Source: CAZIZT01 sp964544085 (GTDB lineage Bacteria; Campylobacterota_A; Desulfurellia; Desulfurellales; Hippeaceae). From it: a stretch of 64,000 bases of DNA. Under the pieces are notes generated by a model, which was not told the origin of the DNA, searched no databases, and worked only from the letters and a program-made list of their open reading frames with translations. How positions within the stretch are numbered: position 1 is the stretch's first letter; each line of letters begins with the position of its first letter. Positions 58,736-64,000 of this stretch are shown here, one piece after another. The position numbers were made by a program, and so were the translations under genes. The DNA lies in contig CAZIZT010000020.1 in NCBI GenBank assembly GCA_964544085.1, forward strand, positions 1 to 64,000. The letters are read 5' to 3'.

Positions 58736-60103
58736 TTATTTATGTTGAGTATAAGCATTTTTTATACTCGCCGGCACACCTATTTGATAATACTCAAAAC
58801 CGAACTGTTCCAGGAATTGCCTGTTGTACTGGTTTCTTCCGTCGAAGATAATTGGTTGTTTGAGCCTTTTTTTCATCTCGTAAAAATCTGGACTTCTAAA
58901 CTCTTTCCATTCGGTGACGAGAAGCATCGCATCGGCTGCGTTTAGCGTATCGTACTTGTTGTCAAAATATTCAATTCCATCCACATCCCTGAGCCAGTAG
59001 TTGCGTGCATTCTCCATAGCTTCTGGATCGTACGCTTTAATACGTGCTCCCATGTTTGTGAGTGATTTGACAATGGTTATGGATGGGGCTTCTCTCATGT
59101 CATCCGTTTGTGGTTTGAATGAGAGTCCCCAGAGAGCAAATACCCGCCCTGAAAGATCATTGCCAAACCGCTTCTTGACCATCTCGACGAGTTTGAATTT
59201 CTGCCTCTTATTTACGCTGTCAACCGCTTCAATAATCTGCGGCTCATACCCGACCTCTTTTGCCATCTTCTCAAGTGCCTTGATGTCCTTTGGAAAACAA
59301 CTTCCACCCCAGCCAATGCCGGGATATATGAAATGGTAGCCTATTCGTTTATCACTGCCTATGCCTATTCTTACCATATTCACATCTGCGCCCACACGCT
59401 CACATATGTTGGCAATCTCGTTGATGAATGAGATCTTTGTCGCAAGCATGGCGTTTGCCGCGTACTTTGTCATCTCAGCGCTTCTAACATCCATGGCAAT
59501 GAATCGTTCGTGATTGAGCGTAAATGGCCTGTAAAGCTCCTTCATTATTTGTAAAGAACGTTCGCTGGATGCACCTACAATGACTCTGTCGGGCTTCATA
59601 AAGTCGTTAACGGCATCGCCTTCCTTAAGAAATTCTGGGTTGCTAACAACGTCAAATTCAAATGGCATTTTTTCGCCGAAACGTTTTTTTAGTTCATCCT
59701 CTATGGTCTGTCTGACCCTATCGGCAGTGCCTACGGGCACCGTTGACTTATCCACAACGATCAACGGATGATCCATGTGTTTACCTATTTGTTTTGCAAC
59801 ATCAAGCACATGGGTTAGATCGGCACTTCCGTCTTCCGACTGAGGTGTGCCCACAGCTATGAAAACAATATCGCTTTTTTTAACAGCTTCCCGGATATCC
59901 GTTGTAAATTTCAGCGTTTTTCTTTCAAAATTCTTCTTTACAAGTTTCTCCAGTCCTGGTTCAAAGATGGGGATAATGCCTTTTTTGAGTTTCTCAATTT
60001 TTTCTTTGTCTATGTCGACGCATATAACATCGTTGCCCATCTCGGCGAAACATGCTCCGGTAACAAGACCCACATAGCCTGTACCTATCATTCCAAGTTT
60101 CAT
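58736..60103 (-). CDS. ugd: UDP-glucose 6-dehydrogenase
   Basis: Oxidises UDP-glucose to UDP-glucuronate for surface glycans. MIGTGYVGLVTGACFAEMG (residues 5-23) is the NAD motif; VGTPQSEDGSADLTHVLDVA, KSTVPVGTADRVR and SNPEFLKEGDAVNDFMKPDR follow, and Cys269 in GIGWGGSCFPKDIKAL is the catalytic thiol. 455 aa is standard. Its start overlaps the HD-domain gene stop by 4 bp (ATGA), so both are one transcript. Confidence 0.97.
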   Translation of the reverse strand: MKLGMIGTGYVGLVTGACFAEMGNDVICVDIDKEKIEKLKKGIIPIFEPGLEKLVKKNFERKTLKFTTDIREAVKKSDIVFIAVGTPQSEDGSADLTHVLDVAKQIGKHMDHPLIVVDKSTVPVGTADRVRQTIEDELKKRFGEKMPFEFDVVSNPEFLKEGDAVNDFMKPDRVIVGASSERSLQIMKELYRPFTLNHERFIAMDVRSAEMTKYAANAMLATKISFINEIANICERVGADVNMVRIGIGSDKRIGYHFIYPGIGWGGSCFPKDIKALEKMAKEVGYEPQIIEAVDSVNKRQKFKLVEMVKKRFGNDLSGRVFALWGLSFKPQTDDMREAPSITIVKSLTNMGARIKAYDPEAMENARNYWLRDVDGIEYFDNKYDTLNAADAMLLVTEWKEFRSPDFYEMKKRLKQPIIFDGRNQYNRQFLEQFGFEYYQIGVPASIKNAYTQHK

Positions 60104-61281
60104 AGAAACAATCTCCTTACACCTTCGTAATAATCGTCCTTATTTGAGATGACAGCCTGTATATCTAATTCTGAGAGGGCTTTTTTGATCCCACTGTCCC
60201 ATCTGCACCGGTTTGTTATCTCCACAGCTTCGTGTTCCTTGAATGCTTTTCTGTATGGCCTGTTTTGGAGCAGGGCAGCGAGTAACGTGGATGCAGCTAC
60301 TACCTGACAATGGATGTCTGTGAGTTCTATTCTGTAAGGGTATCCAGAAGCGTTGGGCCTTTCGTGGTGATAAACTGCCGCCTGTATCACCCTTTTTGAA
60401 TAACCCAACTCCTCGAGTATCGATTTTGTGTAGAATGGATGTGCCTTAATGCTATTTATCTGTGTGGTGTTGAGCACACCGGGTTTGTTCAATATCTCTT
60501 CAGCGATATAAGCGTATCCGGTGTGCGATAGCAAAGCAGCCAATTTCAGGGCTTCCATATCCAGCGAAAGCTTGTAACCAAGCACCACAGCAATGTTCTT
60601 TGCTATTACGCTGTATGAATCAAGGTACGGCGATTTGGAATCAAAGATGTAGGCTATCAGGTAGGCTATACGTTTTTTCATCTCCTCCGATGTAACCTCA
60701 TCGGGCAACCTTTGCAGCAGATCCTTGAGGGTGTTGTCAACAAACACTGGCTGAAGGCTGTACCAGAATGCATGAATTTTTGAGATTTCCTTAAAAGCGT
60801 TTAAAAGACGTTTGTCGAAAAGCTCATTGGATTGAGCAAGAAAAGCGTATAGCTCGTCGAAGGCGAATGGATTGTCTATGGCTCTGTAAGAAGCCTCAAT
60901 ATTATCTGCCAGAAACAGCAGGTTTCCTATTATGGAGTGATTTTGCTCTGCTGGTGTGTGGTGTAACCCAATACCATTGCAGATGTCCAGATGCATGTTT
61001 AAATAGCGCGCAATTTTCTGTGACTTCAACGCATGTTCCCTAAGCGCTTCATATTCCTTATGCACTATCATCCGATAATTCTCATTCTTTCTTTCACGTT
61101 GCGTCAGCGCAGCGTCGTGAAGCAGTGCAGCTAATGCAACAAGGCGGCATGCGTTTGGATCAAATCCCACACTTTCAGCAATAAGGAGGGCTATATACGC
61201 CACCCGCCTCGAGTGGTATGTATCTATGATATCTCTATCAAGCAGTTTTGCCAGCCCGTGTATTGTTTGGTTTAAACCCAT
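60100..61281 (-). CDS. Tandem HD-domain protein with a degenerate HD-GYP second domain
   Basis: 393 aa. The first HD domain (about 20-135) keeps its metal ligands: His23 (TYHSRR), HD at 55-56 (LAALLHDAALT), His83 (EHALKSQ), HH at 107-108 and Asp126 (LADNIE). The second (about 220-345) is HD-GYP-like (EEILNKPGVLNTTQINSIKA, HHERPNASGYP) but the HD pair is replaced by Ser-His (LLSHTG, 252-253) and the later Asp by Ser. So the c-di-GMP-type half is probably inactive. I start it at 61281 (AGGAAAG upstream); a longer frame to 61617 is only the antisense of der. Co-transcribed with ugd. Confidence 0.8.
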   Translation of the reverse strand: MGLNQTIHGLAKLLDRDIIDTYHSRRVAYIALLIAESVGFDPNACRLVALAALLHDAALTQRERKNENYRMIVHKEYEALREHALKSQKIARYLNMHLDICNGIGLHHTPAEQNHSIIGNLLFLADNIEASYRAIDNPFAFDELYAFLAQSNELFDKRLLNAFKEISKIHAFWYSLQPVFVDNTLKDLLQRLPDEVTSEEMKKRIAYLIAYIFDSKSPYLDSYSVIAKNIAVVLGYKLSLDMEALKLAALLSHTGYAYIAEEILNKPGVLNTTQINSIKAHPFYTKSILEELGYSKRVIQAAVYHHERPNASGYPYRIELTDIHCQVVAASTLLAALLQNRPYRKAFKEHEAVEITNRCRWDSGIKKALSELDIQAVISNKDDYYEGVRRLFL

Positions 61282-61315
61282 AATCACTTCTTTCCTGATA
61301 GTCTTTGCGATGGGT

Positions 61316-61344
61316 AGGATAACACACTTCATGTTAGGTTGCAA
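61316..61344 (-). promoter_or_regulatory. Promoter of the HD-domain/ugd operon
   Basis: Minus strand TTGCAA (61344-61339), 17-nt spacer, TATCCT (61321-61316) with TGT just before it (extended -10). Confidence 0.5.
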
Positions 61345-61348
61345 ATTG

Positions 61349-61376
61349 TTGAAATCCATAGCTTTTGAGATAATAT
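61349..61376 (+). promoter_or_regulatory. Probable promoter of der-nth-ykgJ
   Basis: TTGAAA (61349-61354), 16-nt spacer, TAATAT (61371-61376), 32 bp before the proposed der start. Divergent from the HD/ugd promoter. Confidence 0.5.
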
Positions 61377-61408
61377 AGAAAGCCGAAGCTGGAATAGAGG
61401 TGAAAATC

Positions 61409-62725
61409 TTGGGCAAGATAGCGATTGTTGGAAAGCCAAACGTGGGTAAATCCACGCTATTTAATGCGCTGACAAACAAAAACAAGAGTTTGGTGCTGGA
61501 TCTCCCGGGGACGACAAGGGACAGGGTGTTTGAGTATGCCTCTTTGGGTGACAAGCAAGCGCTTCTAATAGATACAGGTGGCTTTGAAAATGAAGGTGAG
61601 CTCGCAGAGAGCATCAATGAGCAGGTGAAGTTTGCAATAGATGCAAGCGATGCTGTGATCGTAGTGTTTGATGCTACAACGCCGGTAAGCAGTGCAGACG
61701 AGGAGATATTCCGTTACGTAAAAAGAAGCAACAAGCCGTACGTTTGTGTGGTAAACAAATCCGACAAGAAGAATCGGGAGTTTTTTTACGATTACTACAG
61801 ATTTGGTGATTTAATAGAGATATCGGCATCGCATAGAAAGAATCTGGATAAGCTTAAAGGCGTCCTTAGTCGATTTATTGAGGATGAAAAGAAGGAAGAG
61901 TACGATGCGAGAGTTGCCATTGTGGGTCGTTCAAACGTAGGAAAATCAAGCTTGCTAAACGCAATATTGCGTCAGAACAGGAGTGTTGTGTCTGATTCGG
62001 TTGGTACGACTACGGATAGTGTGGATACACCATTTGAGTTTGAGGGCAAAAAGTATCTGCTTGTGGATACTGCCGGTATAAGAAGAAAATCACGCACCCG
62101 ATCGTCGCTTGATAAGCTATCATCCATTTTTTCCATATTCTCAATTGAGCGTGCCGATATAGTGATTTTCGTTATCGATGCAAGCGAGGGTATAACATCG
62201 ATGGATAGACAGATTGGTGATCTAATCGTTAAAAAGCATAAAGGTGTTGTTATTGCATTAAACAAATGGGATCTTGTGGAGCGCAAAACAACCGTTGCCC
62301 GGTATGAGAAGGTGTTGAAAGAGAGCATGCCTTACCTTGCGTTTGCGCCAGTGGTTGCTACGAGCGCTCTTGAGGCAAGAAATACCGTTAAAGTAATAAG
62401 GAGCCTGGAAAGGGTAAGAAGGTGGTGCAATACGAGAATACCCACGCCTAAACTGAATGCCGATCTCCACAGAATTATCAGACAAAACGCACCATTTTCA
62501 AAGAGGGGCAAGGAGATCAAGCTGAAATACATAACACAGGTGGACGTGAATCCTCCGCATTTTGTCATATTTACCAACAGGCCAGAGGAAATTGAAGAGA
62601 ACTACAAAAGGTATGTGAGAAACAGCATCTATAAGCTCTACGGCTTTGAGGGTTGTGCGATAAAGATAACCTATAGAACCGACAAAGGAGATAGTGATGT
62701 ACCAGGAGATTATCAAAAGAATTAA
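61409..62725 (+). CDS. der: Ribosome-assembly GTPase Der (EngA)
   Basis: Double-G-domain GTPase needed for 50S assembly. The first G domain has IAIVGKPNVGKSTLFNALTN, DTGGFE and NKSD; the second VAIVGRSNVGKSSLLNAILR near residue 170, DTAGIRRK and NKWD. A KH-like domain closes the protein. 438 aa is normal. I start at TTG 61409, because GAGGTGA (61397-61403), a 7-nt match to the ribosomal anti-SD, lies 5 nt upstream; GTG 61400 is the alternative. It overlaps nth by 29 bp. Confidence 0.95.
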   Translation: MGKIAIVGKPNVGKSTLFNALTNKNKSLVLDLPGTTRDRVFEYASLGDKQALLIDTGGFENEGELAESINEQVKFAIDASDAVIVVFDATTPVSSADEEIFRYVKRSNKPYVCVVNKSDKKNREFFYDYYRFGDLIEISASHRKNLDKLKGVLSRFIEDEKKEEYDARVAIVGRSNVGKSSLLNAILRQNRSVVSDSVGTTTDSVDTPFEFEGKKYLLVDTAGIRRKSRTRSSLDKLSSIFSIFSIERADIVIFVIDASEGITSMDRQIGDLIVKKHKGVVIALNKWDLVERKTTVARYEKVLKESMPYLAFAPVVATSALEARNTVKVIRSLERVRRWCNTRIPTPKLNADLHRIIRQNAPFSKRGKEIKLKYITQVDVNPPHFVIFTNRPEEIEENYKRYVRNSIYKLYGFEGCAIKITYRTDKGDSDVPGDYQKN

Positions 62726-63317
62726 GGAGCATTATCCAGAACCCAGAATAGAGATAAACTACTCCAATCCGTTTGAGCTACTTGTTGGTCTTATGCTCTC
62801 CGCTCGTTGCAGGGATGATGTTGCAAATAGGGTTGCCGCAGCGTTGTTTGATAGGTTTCCCACGCCGGATAAACTGGCAGCTGCTGATGTGGATGAGATA
62901 AATAGGATCATCTCGGCGTGTAGCATGCACAATACCAAGGCAAAAAATCTTAAAAAGATGGCTGAGGTTCTCTGCTTTCGCCACGGTTGTAAGGTACCGG
63001 ATAAATTTGAGGATCTTGTTGCACTGCCGGGAGTAGCCAGAAAAACGGCGAACATGGTACTATCGTTTGGATTCGGTATACCCGCTGTAGGCGTGGATAC
63101 GCATGTTGCAAGGGTGGCGAAAAGACTCGGTATATCCCACAGTGACAAGCCCGAGGAGGTGGAAGAGGCCATAAAAACTATCTGTCCAAAAGAGGATTGG
63201 ATAACGTTTTATTCCGGATTGATTCTGTTTGGTCGATACATCTGCAAAGCCAGGAAGCCGCTGTGTGATAAGTGTTTTTTGAGGGATCTTTGTGGCGAAG
63301 CGGGTGGAAAGCAGTGA
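62697..63317 (+). CDS. nth: Endonuclease III
   Basis: DNA glycosylase/AP lyase for oxidised pyrimidines. LMLSARCRDDVANRVAAALF, the helix-hairpin-helix LPGVARKTANMVLSFGF with catalytic Lys, and VDTHVARVAKRLG with catalytic Asp are present. The C-terminal [4Fe-4S] loop is complete: C-x6-C-x2-C-x5-C in CKARKPLCDKCFLRDLC. 206 aa is typical. ATG at 62697 with AAAGGAG 6 nt upstream; it overlaps der. Confidence 0.97.
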   Translation: MYQEIIKRIKEHYPEPRIEINYSNPFELLVGLMLSARCRDDVANRVAAALFDRFPTPDKLAAADVDEINRIISACSMHNTKAKNLKKMAEVLCFRHGCKVPDKFEDLVALPGVARKTANMVLSFGFGIPAVGVDTHVARVAKRLGISHSDKPEEVEEAIKTICPKEDWITFYSGLILFGRYICKARKPLCDKCFLRDLCGEAGGKQ

Positions 63318-63700
63318 TTTGTATGGATGGATATAGTTTTTGCTTCGATGAGAACGCCTGCAACCGATGTGATGCAGCTTGTTGCAAGGGTGAGGGCTAC
63401 GTATTTGTTGATAATGACGATATAAGGCGAATTTCAGCTTATCTGGGTATTGATCCGGAAGAGTTTGAGCGTCTTTATGTGAGGTGTGTGCTATACGGCA
63501 AAAGAAAGAGTATTATTAGCCTAAAGACGGGCGGAATAAAGCGATGTGTTTTTCTGAACGATGAAGACAAATGCGAAATATACCCTGTAAGACCGACCTC
63601 CTGCAGGCTTTTTCCCTTCTGGGACTCTCTTAAGCACAGGAGTTTTGATGAGCTAAAGAGTCTCTGTAGCGGCATTACTCGCAGGATATCCCAGACTTAA
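63314..63700 (+). CDS. YkgJ-family cysteine-cluster protein
   Basis: 128 aa. CNRCDAACCKGEG near residue 18 and CVFLNDEDKCEIYPVRPTSC with RLFPF near 85-105 are the marks of the zinc/iron-chelating YkgJ (CxxCxxxCC) family. Its members may bind an Fe-S cluster; function unknown. I start at GTG 63314, which overlaps the nth stop (GTGA); ATG 63323 is also possible. Confidence 0.85.
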   Translation: MICMDGYSFCFDENACNRCDAACCKGEGYVFVDNDDIRRISAYLGIDPEEFERLYVRCVLYGKRKSIISLKTGGIKRCVFLNDEDKCEIYPVRPTSCRLFPFWDSLKHRSFDELKSLCSGITRRISQT

Positions 63701-63830
63701 TTTTGAATTTCACTTGTTTCATAAATCGTAACGAATAAAAATTAAAAAACGCAGACAATACGGTGGACATCATTGCAAAGATGCCTATATTTTTTAGAAA
63801 ATACAAAAAAGCAAGCACGGGAGGTTTGCT

Positions 63831-64000
63831 ATGCTGGAGTTGGGTGCCAATGCGGTGGATTTTGCTCTGCAAGATTCCGACGGTAATATCCATTCATTGA
63901 AAGATTATAAGGGCAAATGGTTGGTGCTTTACTTTTATCCGAAGGATAATACGAGTGGTTGTACTAAGGAAGCCGTTGGTTTTACAGATGCCCTTGATGA
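63831..64000 (+). CDS. bcp: Peroxiredoxin (Bcp/AhpC-TSA type), 3' end beyond the window
   Basis: Thiol peroxidase. The visible 56 residues include NAVDFALQDSDGNIHSLKDY and VLYFYPKDNTSGCTKEA, with the peroxidatic Cys in the Thr-x3-Cys context (normally NTPGCT; here NTSGCT). GGGAGG lies before the ATG at 63831. The 130 bp upstream are AT-rich; a weak TTGCAA-N16-TAGAAA is present around 63777-63804. The gene is cut by the right edge. Confidence 0.92.
   Translation, partial: MLELGANAVDFALQDSDGNIHSLKDYKGKWLVLYFYPKDNTSGCTKEAVGFTDALD

Noticed and set aside
61282..61617. N-terminal extension of the HD-domain protein
   Set aside because: It lies opposite the start of der, has biased composition and no start signal; the ATG at 61281 has one.
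1..64000. CRISPR arrays, insertion sequences, prophage or integron
   Set aside because: No regular repeat-spacer array, transposase, integrase or phage structural gene was seen; the genes are housekeeping or respiratory and densely packed.

Overview
The window reads as chromosomal DNA of an anaerobic, flagellated, respiratory bacterium, most likely a sulfur- or thiosulfate-reducing member of the Campylobacterota (Desulfurellales/Hippea-like). This placement is an inference. It rests on a flagellin whose D1 region follows the epsilon-type pattern, a PglE/PglF/PseB glycan set beside a Maf-type flagellin glycosyltransferase, a formate dehydrogenase operon in the order usual for epsilonproteobacteria, a PsrABC-type molybdoenzyme and an EtfAB-FixCX module. 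There is no rRNA, CRISPR array, insertion sequence or prophage. One tRNA gene (Gly, CCC) is present.

Layout. 1-8.3 kb: nucleotide-sugar enzymes (cut-off aminotransferase, PglF-like dehydratase, PseB), flagellin with a sigma-28 promoter, and a divergent Maf/TPR glycosyltransferase. 8.4-11.7 kb: ffh-rpsP-trmD-rplS-yraN and a small LSm-like protein. 11.7-16.6 kb (minus strand): moeA, a second molybdopterin-binding protein, an amino-acid ABC transporter and a small zinc-ribbon protein. 16.9-20.3 kb: etfB-etfA-fixC-fixX. 20.4-22.1 kb: a metallo-beta-lactamase-fold protein, ferredoxin, TrmO and a DUF59 protein. 22.2-25.6 kb: a ModE-like regulator with a WtpABC-type tungstate/molybdate transporter. 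25.7-32.7 kb: the formate dehydrogenase operon. 33-35.3 kb: a DUF123 nuclease, an SDH-family protease-like membrane protein and metF.

35.5-38.1 kb holds the most interesting locus: an ECF sigma factor, a membrane anti-sigma candidate ending in a CBM48 glycan-binding-like domain, a lipoprotein with a related domain, and a secreted protein with a Gly/Ser/Ala-rich tail. The same motif, TGTAAC-N16-CGTT, lies before the sigma gene and again before the secreted-protein gene, which suggests a self-contained regulon. 38.2-41.4 kb: NAD salvage (pncA, pncB), tatD and a sirtuin. 41.4-53.2 kb: a long minus-strand operon with a GntR-like regulator, HyuA/HyuB (hydantoinase/oxoprolinase family), a DUF1445 (D-glutamate cyclase-like) protein, two complete TRAP transporters and a DUF2848 protein; it looks like uptake and opening of a cyclic amide or related organic acid. 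53.4-54.3 kb: folE2 and the tRNA. 54.4-58.7 kb: the PsrABC-like operon. 58.7-64 kb: ugd with an HD-domain protein, then der, nth, a cysteine-cluster protein and a cut-off peroxiredoxin.

How it fits together: periplasmic formate oxidation (FDH) and a PsrABC-type reductase both need a W/Mo-pterin cofactor, and the window carries metal uptake (WtpABC), its regulator and cofactor insertion (MoeA) for them. EtfABCX, a ferredoxin and a Fe-S protein link these to low-potential electron carriers. All functional statements come from reading motifs and gene order; no database search was run.
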